A stretch of 64,000 nucleotides of DNA, from assembly GCF_000381905.1 (NCBI RefSeq), contig NZ_KB907245.1, forward strand, positions 86,540 through 150,539, given 5' to 3'. Below, one piece after another: positions 8,325 through 16,776 of the stretch (the first letter of the stretch is position 1; each line of letters starts with the position of its first letter). The position numbers and the translations under genes are program-made. The DNA is from Paenibacillus fonticola DSM 21315. GTDB taxonomy: Bacteria > Bacillota > Bacilli > Paenibacillales > Paenibacillaceae. Under the pieces are notes generated by a model that saw only the letters and a program-made list of their open reading frames with translations, was not told the origin of the DNA and did no database searches.

Positions 8325-9119
8325 TTACAATATCGACATCCACACCTTAACAGCTGTCAGTGCAATTAAAACAATAAGCCCGTACCGTAAATATTTGACG
8401 TTCATTTTCGCGCTGAGCCAAGAACCAAGCGGCGCGCCAAGCAGGCTGCCGATGACGGTGAACAGCGTAGCCTCCCAGGGGATAGCCGCTGTGGTCAATT
8501 TGCCGGCTACACCGCCGATCGCTGATATGAACACGATGGCCAAGGAAGAAGCAATTGTAATACGGGTCGGAATCTTCATGACCGTCAGCATGACAGGGAT
8601 TAGAATAAATGCGCCGCCAGCGCCAACGATTCCCGAGACGATGCCGACCAGAAACGATATAATAACAGCGAACGCCCGATTAAATACGATAGGCTGGCCA
8701 GCCGCTTCCCCTTCTTTGCCTTTGCTTGGGATCAGCATCAGGATAACCGCAATGATGGCCAGAACCCCGTAAATGATGTTGATGATCCTTCCGTCCAGGT
8801 ATCCGGAGACAAGCCCTCCGGCGAGGCTCCCGAATAAAATCCCGGCGCCCATATATATAATAAGGCCTTTATGAATGACAGCCGCTTGATTTTTACTGTT
8901 TTTAAGATACGTCAGTACGCCGGCAAGTGAGGCAAAGAACACCTGGAACATGCTGATCGAAGAGACTTCCTGCCCCGTAAAATTCGCAACGCCAAGCGCT
9001 GAGGGAACGAAAAGTAATAACGGAAACGACACGATCGCTCCGCCTATTCCCAGCAGGCCTGAAAAGAAGGAACCAATTAAACCAAGCAGCAGCATGACGA
9101 TGAATAACAGAAAGTCCAT
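8325..9119 (-). CDS. TSUP (TauE/SafE) family sulfur-anion transporter
   Basis: A 264-residue membrane protein with about eight helices in two related halves. Glycine-rich GLLGIGGAIVSFPLLL in the first half is echoed by GIVGAGGAFILIPVML in the second, the hallmark of TauE/SafE permeases. Homologues export sulfite or other sulfur compounds or take up thiosulfate. In the B. subtilis yrk cluster the same position is held by YrkJ. Start ATG with AAAGGAGGGAG. It lies upstream of cstR on the same strand; no CstR-type operator was seen in front of it. Confidence 0.88.
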   Translation of the reverse strand: MDFLLFIVMLLLGLIGSFFSGLLGIGGAIVSFPLLLFVPSALGVANFTGQEVSSISMFQVFFASLAGVLTYLKNSKNQAAVIHKGLIIYMGAGILFGSLAGGLVSGYLDGRIINIIYGVLAIIAVILMLIPSKGKEGEAAGQPIVFNRAFAVIISFLVGIVSGIVGAGGAFILIPVMLTVMKIPTRITIASSLAIVFISAIGGVAGKLTTAAIPWEATLFTVIGSLLGAPLGSWLSAKMNVKYLRYGLIVLIALTAVKVWMSIL

Positions 9120-9239
9120 AGCTCCCTCCTTTCCGATTGCTTTACCGAAGGCGGTCTCCCAACATTTATGGCTGTACGAATTGAAAATAATAAGTTATAC
9201 TCAAAACCAAGTAAACTTATATGAAAAAGGTGAAGTCAT

Positions 9240-9407
9240 ATGCTAAAAGCGCTTCGCGCCCTCTTCGCCAATCGCTGTCCTCAATGCCAGCGGACTATGC
9301 AATCCCGGCAGGATAGCCTGCACGTGCTAAAGTACTGTCCACAAGGCCACTATAAAGAAGAAACTTATGCCACCCTCGGCGTGCGCATCGTCTACGATTC
9401 GAAATAA
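9240..9407 (+). CDS. 55-residue putative zinc-ribbon protein
   Basis: A small plus-strand gene from ATG (9240, AAAGGTGA upstream) to TAA (9405-9407). It contains CPQC near residue 13 and CPQGH near residue 33, a spacing typical of a small zinc ribbon, followed by a strand-rich tail (YKEETYATLGVRIVYDSK). A clean hairpin terminator follows immediately, supporting a real transcription unit. It is divergent from the TSUP transporter and convergent with the tusA-like gene, so it sits inside the sulfur island but is read the other way. Function unknown. Confidence 0.65.
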   Translation: MLKALRALFANRCPQCQRTMQSRQDSLHVLKYCPQGHYKEETYATLGVRIVYDSK

Positions 9408-9409
9408 GC

Positions 9410-9447
9410 AATCAGCGGACGAAGCCGTGTTCGCTGATTTTATTCAT
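9410..9447 (+). terminator. Terminator of the small zinc-ribbon gene
   Basis: Stem AATCAGCG/CGCTGATT with a 14-base loop followed by a T-rich stretch on the plus strand, directly after the stop codon at 9405-9407. Confidence 0.65.
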
Positions 9448-9670
9448 TTTTTTTCACCAGAAAAGTGTAGACGCCGTCCTTCTCTGAATGCTTAAGCAGC
9501 TCATGGTTCGTTTGCTTAACCCAAGCCTGAAAATCATTCAGGGAGCCCTTGTCCGTAGAAATGACTTCCATAATTTCGCCGGGATTCAGCTCATCTAACG
9601 CTTTCTTTGCCTTTACGATCGGCATAGGACACATCAATCCTGTTGTATCAACTTTTTTGTTGCTTTCCAC
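9440..9670 (-). CDS. TusA-like sulfur carrier protein
   Basis: A single TusA/SirA-type domain, about 76 residues, with the sulfur-carrying cysteine in GLMCPMPIVKAKKAL. It accepts persulfide sulfur and relays it to acceptors. The frame could begin at the ATG at 9694, but the ribosome binding site AGGAGG lies inside that extension, nine bases before a GTG at 9668-9670, so the GTG is the likely start. It corresponds to YrkI in the B. subtilis cluster and follows the rhodanese-metallohydrolase fusion gene by about 80 bases. Confidence 0.87.
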   Translation of the reverse strand: MESNKKVDTTGLMCPMPIVKAKKALDELNPGEIMEVISTDKGSLNDFQAWVKQTNHELLKHSEKDGVYTFLVKKNE

Positions 9671-9751
9671 TGGTTCATACCTCCTAATGATCAATGAAAT
9701 GAATGTATTGCGTAGTTACTGGGTCATCGCGGTTCTCCGCAGGTTCGCGGA

Positions 9752-10903
9752 TTATTTATCATGCACGGCACAGCGGTTCGGACCGCTCTCCATTTCACGC
9801 TGCTGCTCTTCATCCGGATGTATTTTTCCCATATTTGTCTGGCGGATTTCCTGATAGGAGTTAGGGTGCTGCGGTAAATTTTCGGTAACCATCCTTCTGA
9901 AATCGGCTTCGGCAGTAATTTGCAAGCCAGGATTGCGCTCATAGAGATCCCCGAGCCGCGCGGAGACAGCCCCGTCTTCTCCCAGCTCCGTTATCTTGCC
10001 AAAATGGGCAGGAAGTACGATCAATTCATCCGGTAACGATTTATAGCGTTCATGCAAGGTAGTATACAGATCACCCACCCAATCCTCTGCTTTGCCAGCC
10101 AGATCCGGGCGTCCAATAGACTCGACGAACAGAATATCGCCGGTCAGCAAATACCGGTTATCTATGATGAAGGAAGTACTGCCGATTGTGTGTCCCGGAG
10201 AATACACCGGCTGAATTTCGATTTTAATATTTCCCACGTTGACGACTTTTCCTTCCTCCAGCTGCTCATAATCAAATGTTACTTCTTCCGCATCCTTTGG
10301 AGGAAGCCAGTACGTTCCTCCCGTCTGCTCCGCCAGTTTACGGCCTCCAGAGATATGGTCTGCATGCAGGTGCGTGTCCAGCGCGTACTTGATCGCAGCA
10401 CCTTGCTCTGCGGCAAAGGCCGAGTATACGTCAGTCATTCTTGCCGCATCAATCACCGCGGCTTCCCCCTCGGAAACGACCATGTAGGACAGACAGCCTT
10501 TGCCGATTCGCACAAATTGGTACAGCGATCCGCCATCCTGCAGCTTGCCGATCAGCACGGGCTCCAAATGCTCACTCCATGCCTTCATCCCGCCTTCCAA
10601 ATAATACACGCGGCTTCTACCCGCTTCCAAGAGCTGCTCGGCCACAAACTTGGAGGAGCCTTCCTTGGCACAAACGACGAGTACGTCCTTGTCCTCCGGC
10701 AGCTGTTCCAGAGCAGCGTCCACGCCTTCCAGCAAATCAAAATAAGGAATGTTAATCAGCTCAATGCTCTCCCCTTCGATTTGCCAATCGGCTGCGTCGC
10801 TATCGTTGCGGACATCGAGAATGAATAATGGCTCCTTGTTCAGAACCCGCCGGGTCAACTCGCCGGCCGTCATTTTTTGCAATAGTGAAGTTGTTGCTGA
10901 CAT
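9752..10903 (-). CDS. Rhodanese-metallo-beta-lactamase fusion (persulfide dioxygenase-like)
   Basis: A 383-residue two-domain protein. Residues about 10-115 are a rhodanese domain whose loop [11 protein letters not shown] keeps the cysteine (C78). Residues about 125-340 are a metallo-beta-lactamase fold with [11 protein letters not shown] (H178, H180, D182, H183) and later GHTIGS and LPAHFG ligands. Related enzymes (ETHE1, CstB, YrkH) oxidise glutathione or other persulfides to sulfite. The domain order, rhodanese first, matches YrkH and not staphylococcal CstB. The C-terminal about 45 residues ([14 protein letters not shown]) are typical of this branch. Third gene of the operon that begins at 12.0 kb. 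Confidence 0.88.
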   Translation of the reverse strand: MSATTSLLQKMTAGELTRRVLNKEPLFILDVRNDSDAADWQIEGESIELINIPYFDLLEGVDAALEQLPEDKDVLVVCAKEGSSKFVAEQLLEAGRSRVYYLEGGMKAWSEHLEPVLIGKLQDGGSLYQFVRIGKGCLSYMVVSEGEAAVIDAARMTDVYSAFAAEQGAAIKYALDTHLHADHISGGRKLAEQTGGTYWLPPKDAEEVTFDYEQLEEGKVVNVGNIKIEIQPVYSPGHTIGSTSFIIDNRYLLTGDILFVESIGRPDLAGKAEDWVGDLYTTLHERYKSLPDELIVLPAHFGKITELGEDGAVSARLGDLYERNPGLQITAEADFRRMVTENLPQHPNSYQEIRQTNMGKIHPDEEQQREMESGPNRCAVHDK

Positions 10904-10937
10904 TCGAGTTATCCCCTTTCGATAAATGGATCGTTAA

Positions 10938-11336
10938 TTAAAAGGACAAGGACACATTAGCATCCTTCGCAAAATCTAAAAACGTTACAGCCCCTCCGAC
11001 TTCAATGCCGTCGACGAAATCTTCTTTAGCCAGGTTCATGACATCCATCGTCATCTGGCAGGCGATCAATTTCACGCCAAGTTCCTGAGCCATGCTTACT
11101 AATTCCGGAATAGATGGAACGTTGGCATTCTTGAAGCCTTCCGCAAAATGTTCTTTCCCGGCTGGAAGCGGCAATTGCTGGTGACCCTGCTTGTGGATCA
11201 GATTCAGCCCTTCAAATGTGAAAAAGATAGCTACCTCAGCCTCCGTGGCTGCCGATGCCGTGGCGATATTGAATACTTTGTACGCGTCGAATAATCCGCC
11301 GTTACTTGCAATGATTGCTACTTTTGTTGTCATCAT
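10938..11336 (-). CDS. DsrE/DsrF-like protein (YrkE type)
   Basis: A 132-residue DsrE-like protein: N-terminal Rossmann-like strand TTKVAIIASNGGLFDAY, then FFTFEGLNLIH, and a conserved cysteine in LIACQMTMDVM. DsrE proteins carry or relay sulfane sulfur together with TusA and rhodaneses. The start shows GGAGG before two adjacent ATG codons; the second has better spacing. It lies between the TusA-rhodanese fusion and the metallohydrolase fusion, as YrkE does next to YrkF and YrkH. Confidence 0.85.
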   Translation of the reverse strand: MMTTKVAIIASNGGLFDAYKVFNIATASAATEAEVAIFFTFEGLNLIHKQGHQQLPLPAGKEHFAEGFKNANVPSIPELVSMAQELGVKLIACQMTMDVMNLAKEDFVDGIEVGGAVTFLDFAKDANVSLSF

Positions 11337-11381
11337 AATACCTCCATGAATTAGTTGATTTAATTTTAAAAATGGTGCGGG

Positions 11382-11981
11382 TTACTTCTCAACTGCCTGT
11401 TCCATAGGCCCTTTCCAATCTGTCATCCCCTGTGTTACATTCTTCACCTGCTTGAAGCCTTTATTGGCAAGCAGTTGGCAAGCCAGGTCGCTGCGGCTGC
11501 CGGTCCGGCACACTACGTAGATTTCCTCGTCCGGATTCAGTTCGTCCGCACGCTGCTCCAGCTCACCCAGTGGAATAGACCTCGCACCGGGAATGTGGCC
11601 GAAGGCATATTCCGCTGGCTCGCGCACATCCAAAATCGTAATCGCATCCTTCGCTGCGATTTTGACTTGCAAGTCCTCATTAGAAGCGACATAGGGGTAC
11701 TTCTGCTCCGCTTTGACCTCATCGGGCCGCGACTTGCGAAGATAATGCCTGAGAACGCTATTCTCTTCAATCGTGCCTAAATATTGGTGGCCGGTATTTT
11801 TGGCCCAGCCTTGAATATCCGCCAGCGAACCGCGGTCCGTGGCCTGAACTTCGATCACTTGGCCAGGATTCAACTCATCCATGGCCTTCTTGGTTTTTAC
11901 TATGGGCATCGGACACGAAAGTCCTTTACAGTCCAGAGTTTTATCGACTTGCAGCGTCTGTACTTCTTGTGGCTCAGACAA
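11382..11981 (-). CDS. TusA-rhodanese fusion protein (YrkF type)
   Basis: About 199 residues. An N-terminal TusA domain with GLSCPMPIVKTKKAM is joined by a 30-residue linker to a rhodanese domain with LDVREPAEYAFGHIPGA and active loop IYVVCRTGSRSDLA. The fusion places a sulfur donor and its carrier in one chain. The frame opens at 12002, but there is no ribosome binding site there; AAAGGGAG lies seven bases before a TTG at 11979-11981, so that start was chosen. First gene of the operon, directly downstream of the operator-bearing promoter at 12059-12105. Confidence 0.87.
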   Translation of the reverse strand: MSEPQEVQTLQVDKTLDCKGLSCPMPIVKTKKAMDELNPGQVIEVQATDRGSLADIQGWAKNTGHQYLGTIEENSVLRHYLRKSRPDEVKAEQKYPYVASNEDLQVKIAAKDAITILDVREPAEYAFGHIPGARSIPLGELEQRADELNPDEEIYVVCRTGSRSDLACQLLANKGFKQVKNVTQGMTDWKGPMEQAVEK

Positions 11982-12058
11982 TTCGATTCTCCCTTTCATC
12001 ATGATTTAATAACTTTCCAAACGAGCCTAATTTTGATTCATCGTGATATATAATACAT

Positions 12059-12105
12059 ATACCCCTATGGGTATAAATCTTAGAACATAACCTTTACTTT
12101 GTCAA
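12059..12105 (-). promoter_or_regulatory. Promoter of the TusA-rhodanese operon with CstR-type operator
   Basis: On the minus strand: -35 TTGACA (12100-12105), 17-base spacer, -10 TAAGAT (12077-12082), followed by the palindrome ATACCCCTATGGGTAT (12059-12074). Placing a repressor site on the transcription start is the standard layout for persulfide-inducible control, and the site is close to the one in front of cstR. Confidence 0.78.
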
Positions 12106-12145
12106 CAAAGATTGTCGAAAGCTTGAGGCGGTAATAATAGCCAAG

Positions 12146-12194
12146 ACAAAAAACCTCTTCTTGCGAAAGACGATGCCGCCCACAAGAAGAGGTT
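12146..12194 (-). terminator. Terminator of the thiamin operon
   Basis: Twelve-pair stem AACCTCTTCTTG/CAAGAAGAGGTT followed by TTTTTG on the minus strand, 45 bases after the thiO stop codon. Confidence 0.85.
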
Positions 12195-12238
12195 GTTCTG
12201 TTCACTTGCGATTGCTTCCGATTTTCTAATTGCTGCGT

Positions 12239-13492
12239 TTACCGCATCATCATATGATTGAATCTTTCCGGTGCGAACGCTGGATAATAGCTGGGTAATT
12301 CCAGGCCGTCGATGACATCCGCGACGATTTTGGCCGTAATCGGGCTGAGCAAAATCCCGTTGCGATAGTGGCCAGCCGCAAAAACAATCTGCTCCGCAGC
12401 TTCAAGCCCCCCTAACAAAGGACGGCCATCCTGCGTCGAAGGGCGCAGGCCCGCCCATTTATGAAAGGGGACTTCTCCTCCCAGAGAAGGAAACAACCGT
12501 TTATTCCATTTGCGCAGCCGCTCTATGCCCTTCTCCGTAACCGTAGTATCGAATCCGGCGATATCCTCGGATGCGCCGCATACAACGGTGCCGTTACCTT
12601 TGGCGACTACGTAACCTTGATTGTTGAACACCATACCCCTCACCGTATGCCGAGCGTTATCGTAAGCGCATATTTGCCCGCGAATCGGATAGATCGGAAG
12701 GGGAAGCTCAATCGTCCCGGAAAGCTCCTGAGCCCAAGCGCCGGAGCATACAACTAAGCGATCTGCCGGGAATTTCCGGCCATCCTTGGACTTCACTACG
12801 ATCTCGCGGCGCAGAGTCTGCGGCTGCTCTTGCAGCAGACCAAGCAGTTGCCCTGGCCCTGTTGTCAGTGGTGCTTGCGCTTGCGCCCGTAATGGCAAGT
12901 GCATTTGTGCCCGCTCCGGCATTTTCGCCAGTTCTGCCTGCCAATCGTCAATGTCCACACTCTCCAAATGCTCGAAAATACGCACGCCCATGTCTCGGCA
13001 AACCTGCTCTAACGCCTGCACATAATACGGCGAATAAATGTGGCTCTCCTCCGGCGTATATAGCGCCGCCTTGACTTCGCCGGAGATCCCCGGCTCGATT
13101 CGCCGGAGCTCCTCCCCCTCGACAATCCGGCCGGAGGAACCGAAATCCCTCTGCCAGAGCAGCCTGCCCTCCAAGGCCAAAATATCCGCCTCATGGTATA
13201 CCGCATAAAGGCTGCCAGAGTTGGCATATTCAAAGGCTTGCCCCGACATCTGCCTGATCTCCGCCTGCCATGCCGGATACAACCGCAGGCTGTCCAGGCA
13301 CAATCGGAAAAATTCGTCCGGCTCCTCCAGGTTTTCGGAGTAAGGCGCCAGCATACCGGCAGCAGCTCCCGAGGCTTGCCCGCCGCATTTGCCGATCTCC
13401 AGCAGAGTTACGTTATGCCCCCGCTTCCGCAATTCAAAGGCGCAGGACAATCCGATAACGCCGCCGCCCATAATTACTATATTCTGCATCAT
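12239..13492 (-). CDS. thiO: Glycine oxidase ThiO
   Basis: A 417-residue FAD-dependent amine oxidase. The N-terminal dinucleotide motif is VIMGGGVIGLSCAFELRKRG, and the C-terminal block HKWAGLRPSTQDGRPLLGG followed by AAGHYRNGILLSPITA is the ThiO/DAO signature. It oxidises glycine to iminoglycine, the donor for the thiazole ring of thiamin. The frame reaches 13513, but GGGAG sits seven bases before the ATG at 13490-13492. Last gene of the thiE-thiS-thiG-thiO operon; in B. subtilis thiO comes before thiS, so the order here differs. Somewhat longer than the 369-residue B. subtilis enzyme. Confidence 0.92.
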   Translation of the reverse strand: MMQNIVIMGGGVIGLSCAFELRKRGHNVTLLEIGKCGGQASGAAAGMLAPYSENLEEPDEFFRLCLDSLRLYPAWQAEIRQMSGQAFEYANSGSLYAVYHEADILALEGRLLWQRDFGSSGRIVEGEELRRIEPGISGEVKAALYTPEESHIYSPYYVQALEQVCRDMGVRIFEHLESVDIDDWQAELAKMPERAQMHLPLRAQAQAPLTTGPGQLLGLLQEQPQTLRREIVVKSKDGRKFPADRLVVCSGAWAQELSGTIELPLPIYPIRGQICAYDNARHTVRGMVFNNQGYVVAKGNGTVVCGASEDIAGFDTTVTEKGIERLRKWNKRLFPSLGGEVPFHKWAGLRPSTQDGRPLLGGLEAAEQIVFAAGHYRNGILLSPITAKIVADVIDGLELPSYYPAFAPERFNHMMMR

Positions 13493-13524
13493 GCTATCGC
13501 TCCCAGGCGCCATTTTTCATAGGG

Positions 13525-14304
13525 CTATTTCAAAATGAATTGTTCCAGACCACTGCTCGCGGAAGCATACTTCTTCCGGGCAATTCGTCCGGATAAATAA
13601 GCTAGCCTTCCTGCCTCTATCGCGTGCTTCATGGCGGCCGCCATCATGACCGGGTCCTTCGCCTTAGCTACCGGAGTATTCATAAGCACCCCGTCCACAC
13701 CCAGCTCCATCGCTTTCGTTACGTCACTCGCCGTTCCAAGCCCCGCATCCACGATAACGGGCACGCCCGCTTCCTCTACAATCAGGCCTAAATTGTAAGG
13801 ATTCAATATGCCGAGCCCCGTGCCGATCGGCGCTGCTCCCGGCATAATTGCAGCAGCCCCGGCTTCTTCCAGCCGGCGGCAGATGACCGGATCGTCCGAA
13901 ATATAAGGAAGCACCGTAAATCCTTCTTTGACCAGCATTTCCGTCGCCCTAAGCGTCTCAATCGGGTCGGGCAGCAGTGTCTTCGCGTCCGCGCTGATCT
14001 CAACCTTGATCCAGTCGCTGAGGCCGGAGGCTCTAGCAAGCCGCGCAATCCGGACCGCTTCCTCGGCCGTGCTTGCGCCTGATGTGTTCGGCAAATATTG
14101 AAAAGCGTCATCCTCGATATGCTGCAATATGGAATCATCCTCTACCGCGTCGAGATTAATGCGCCGAATAGCAAACGTAAGCACTTCCGCTCCGGAAGCT
14201 TTGATCGCTTCCTTCTGCACGAACGGGTTGGGAAACAGCCCTGTGCCAATAAAAAACCGCGACGACAGCGAGCGGCCGCCGATACGCAATGCATCATCCC
14301 GCAT
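13525..14304 (-). CDS. thiG: Thiazole synthase ThiG
   Basis: A 259-residue TIM-barrel enzyme that builds the thiazole phosphate from deoxyxylulose phosphate, iminoglycine and ThiS thiocarboxylate. Motifs include [11 protein letters not shown], the catalytic-lysine region [18 protein letters not shown] and [14 protein letters not shown]. The likely start is the ATG at 14302-14304 with GGGAGGGG upstream, four bases after the thiS stop; an earlier in-frame codon at 14325 overlaps thiS and has no ribosome binding site. Confidence 0.95.
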   Translation of the reverse strand: MRDDALRIGGRSLSSRFFIGTGLFPNPFVQKEAIKASGAEVLTFAIRRINLDAVEDDSILQHIEDDAFQYLPNTSGASTAEEAVRIARLARASGLSDWIKVEISADAKTLLPDPIETLRATEMLVKEGFTVLPYISDDPVICRRLEEAGAAAIMPGAAPIGTGLGILNPYNLGLIVEEAGVPVIVDAGLGTASDVTKAMELGVDGVLMNTPVAKAKDPVMMAAAMKHAIEAGRLAYLSGRIARKKYASASSGLEQFILK

Positions 14305-14308
14305 CCGT

Positions 14309-14524
14309 TTAACCCCCTCCCACAAAATGAACCAGCTCGATGACCATCCCTGAAGACACCGTTGTATCCGCCCACTGCTCGGGGGTCAAAATCACACCGT
14401 CCGCTTCTACGATAACCGGCTTGCCCGTCAAGCCGAAATGGGCGATTACATCCTGAACGGTTCCCGCCTGCAAGCTCTGCATAACACCATTCACCTTCAG
14501 CTTAACGCTGTGCGTATTTCCCAT
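14309..14524 (-). CDS. thiS: Sulfur carrier protein ThiS
   Basis: A 71-residue ubiquitin-like sulfur carrier ending in [10 protein letters not shown]; the terminal glycines are adenylated and converted to thiocarboxylate to supply sulfur for the thiazole. The start ATG lies inside the end of thiE (23-base overlap) with AAGGGGG upstream, indicating translational coupling. The C-terminus has three glycines where most ThiS proteins have two. No thiF adenylyltransferase is in the window, so activation must use a gene elsewhere. Confidence 0.93.
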   Translation of the reverse strand: MGNTHSVKLKVNGVMQSLQAGTVQDVIAHFGLTGKPVIVEADGVILTPEQWADTTVSSGMVIELVHFVGGG

Positions 14525-15149
14525 GAGCCGTTCCCCCTTGCTCTAATTTGCGAATAAAAGCCTCGCATGTCCCTCTTACGTCCGGATTGCCTACAATTTC
14601 GGTCACCGCGCAGATTCGCGTTGCCCCGGCAGCGATCACTTCATCCGCATTGTACAGCTTGATGCCGCCGATCGCCACCCACGGAATGCGAATTTTCGCC
14701 GCTACCTCGCGAACATAAGCAAGCGTCACCGGCGCTGCATCCGCCTTCGTGGCCGTCGGGTATACGGGACCAACGCCGATATAGTCCGCTCCCTGCTGCT
14801 CGGCCAGCAGCGCTTCCTCGATCGCATGCGTGGAAATACCGATGATCTTGCCGCCAGCCAGCTTCCTGGCCGTAGAAAGCGGCGTGTCGCCCTGTCCCAG
14901 ATGAATGCCGTCCGCATCCACCTCAAGCGCAATATCGATATAATCGTTGACGATAAAAGGGACATCATACCTTCGTGTCAATTCGCGAAGCCGCTTCGCC
15001 TTCTCCAGCACGGCCGCCCGATCGCTGTGCTTATCCCGAAGCTGCACGATATCAGCGCCGCCAAGAATAGCCTCCTCCATCACTTCGGCAAGCTCTTTGC
15101 CCGGATGGCTTCTTTCATCGGTAATAGCGTACAAACGAAAATCTCTCAT
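14502..15149 (-). CDS. thiE: Thiamine phosphate synthase ThiE
   Basis: A 215-residue TIM-barrel enzyme coupling HMP-pyrophosphate with thiazole phosphate. Conserved features: ADIVQLRDK (phosphate/Mg site), FIVNDYIDIALEVDADGIHLGQGD and GVGPVYPTATKADA, which ends in the ThiE-type TKxDA, then VAIGGI. These favour ThiE over the TenI aromatase. The GGAGGT lies about eleven bases before the ATG. First gene after the TPP riboswitch. Confidence 0.88.
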   Translation of the reverse strand: MRDFRLYAITDERSHPGKELAEVMEEAILGGADIVQLRDKHSDRAAVLEKAKRLRELTRRYDVPFIVNDYIDIALEVDADGIHLGQGDTPLSTARKLAGGKIIGISTHAIEEALLAEQQGADYIGVGPVYPTATKADAAPVTLAYVREVAAKIRIPWVAIGGIKLYNADEVIAAGATRICAVTEIVGNPDVRGTCEAFIRKLEQGGTAHGKYAQR

Positions 15150-15193
15150 CTGCTAACTCTACCTCCGTTTTGTATTTACCGGCCCATACCACG

Positions 15194-15228
15194 CAAAAAA
15201 GCCATCCGAGAATACACGAATGGCTTTA
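15194..15228 (-). terminator. Riboswitch-controlled terminator before thiE
   Basis: On the minus strand AAAGCCAT...ATGGCTTTTTT forms a hairpin with a T-run between the TPP aptamer and thiE. This is the expected expression platform for transcriptional attenuation when TPP is bound. Confidence 0.8.
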
Positions 15229-15237
15229 AATTCGATA

Positions 15238-15327
15238 TGTTCTCTACGCCAGCATTACCTGGATCAGATTAACGGTCCGGAACATCAGGTTCCAATCTCA
15301 GCCGGACTTCATCCAGCACCCGCACTC
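15238..15327 (-). ncRNA. TPP riboswitch (THI element)
   Basis: On the minus strand the leader contains the two diagnostic blocks of the TPP aptamer: GGCTGAGATT and, about 40 bases later, CTGATCCAGGTAATGC followed by TGGCGTAGAGA, close to the consensus CUGAUCUGGAUAAUGCCAGCGUAGGGA pieces. It precedes a terminator and thiE, so it should switch the operon off when thiamin pyrophosphate is plentiful. Confidence 0.92.
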
Positions 15328-15387
15328 GATATTCAGTTACTCTCACTATAACTTACCTTAGTAGCCTTGGCAAGATTATCCGAACCC

Positions 15388-16593
15388 TCATTTGCGAACG
15401 ACGGAATAGCCTTTATCTTGCAACAACTGAACGATGCCGTCTTTGCCGGCGAAATGCGCGGCGCCAACCACAATGAAATATTCCGCTTTCTTGTCGCTTT
15501 TCAGGTATCCATCGATTTTATCGGCCATAACGATATTCCGGTCGGTCAGCATCGCTTTGTAATACTCCGGATCCTCGATCATGCTCTCGGTGAACTCAAG
15601 CAGTTTCTGATCATCCCCTGATTTCCACATATCGGCCATATCGTCCACAAGTTCAGCCGAAACATCGAAGTTGTCCAAGGCGGTATTTAGGTTTTTCTCC
15701 TGTAATTCGCTGGAGAACCCGTCGAGCATGCTCAGCTGGGACTCGTAGGTTTCCAGTTCCAACACCGGCAGCTTGCGTTCTATGGCTTTCTGGATGAAAT
15801 ACAGGTCGATTCCGGCAGAGGCTTCATAACCTGATTGCATCGATTTAAGCGTGCTGATGGTACTCTCGACGACCCATGGCTTGAAGACATCAAAGGCATT
15901 TGGCTCCAGGCCGTTCTGCTGCAAAATATCCTGAAGCTTTGCATATGTCTCCTTGGACACATGATCCTTCAAAGTCGTACCGTCCTGATACATCCCCACA
16001 TCCAGGATCAGCTTCTGATTGGCTTCATCAGCAGCCTTGCTAAGGTCAATTTCTACCCCCAAATAATCCGCTTCGGCAAAAGCATCCTCGAATTCCGAAC
16101 GCAGCGGATAAAAGCTGTCGTCCGCAATATGCATCGATCCTACTAGATAGACCGTATTGCCGCCATGTTTGACTTCCCACATGAAGCCGCGGGCACCTTC
16201 TCCCGTAGCTTCGGAGAAAAGAAACACTGTGCGGGATTGCTGATCCCAATGCACCTTATAGCCTGCCGCTTCGCCGACGATTCTAATCGGCGCGTACGTC
16301 TCGCCGTTAATCAGCTCTGTCTTGCTGTTCAGCACAATCTCCTTGCCGTCCATCACGACATGAATCGTACTATCCTGTACATCGCTTAATTGAACATTCA
16401 TTGCTTGAAGCGTTGATCTCAGCGGCACCATCGTAGTTCCTTGATCAACAATAGGCGCATTTGTTGCGAATTCAACGTTTTCGTTGTTGATCTTGAGCGA
16501 AGCTGGCTGTGGAGCAGCCATAGCCGGGGCCGCCGCAGCAAGCAAGCCTACAGAAATAAAGAGGGATAAGAGCGATTTTCTCCAATTTTTCAT
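15388..16593 (-). CDS. Exported TraB/GumN-family protein with copper-amine-oxidase-type N-terminal domain
   Basis: About 401 residues. A signal peptide (hydrophobic core to AAAPAMAAP near residue 27) is followed by a stalk domain of the copper amine oxidase N-terminal type (LKINNENVEF, VPLRSTLQAM, YAPIRIVGEAAGYKVHWD) and, from about residue 140, a TraB/GumN domain (VYLVGSMHIAD, then VVGAAHFAGKDGIVQLL). TraB/GumN proteins carry two GxxH motifs, seen here as VGSMH and GAAH, and may be metal-dependent proteases. The stalk is common in surface proteins of Paenibacillus. ATG at 16591-16593 with AAGGAG eight bases upstream is the chosen start. Confidence 0.87.
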   Translation of the reverse strand: MKNWRKSLLSLFISVGLLAAAAPAMAAPQPASLKINNENVEFATNAPIVDQGTTMVPLRSTLQAMNVQLSDVQDSTIHVVMDGKEIVLNSKTELINGETYAPIRIVGEAAGYKVHWDQQSRTVFLFSEATGEGARGFMWEVKHGGNTVYLVGSMHIADDSFYPLRSEFEDAFAEADYLGVEIDLSKAADEANQKLILDVGMYQDGTTLKDHVSKETYAKLQDILQQNGLEPNAFDVFKPWVVESTISTLKSMQSGYEASAGIDLYFIQKAIERKLPVLELETYESQLSMLDGFSSELQEKNLNTALDNFDVSAELVDDMADMWKSGDDQKLLEFTESMIEDPEYYKAMLTDRNIVMADKIDGYLKSDKKAEYFIVVGAAHFAGKDGIVQLLQDKGYSVVRK

Positions 16594-16776
16594 GTTCAAT
16601 TCTCCTTAAAATATATTGCTTAAAATAACAGCTGTGTGGTTTCATAAATAATGAGAAAATTTCAACAGATTTTCGCAAGTACACTGTACCCGCACGCGGA
16701 ACAAAATCCTGGAAGGAAATTGCTAAGAATTGAGCCCGTTAATCAACTGAATTGAAACGTGCCACAGGACCTATTC

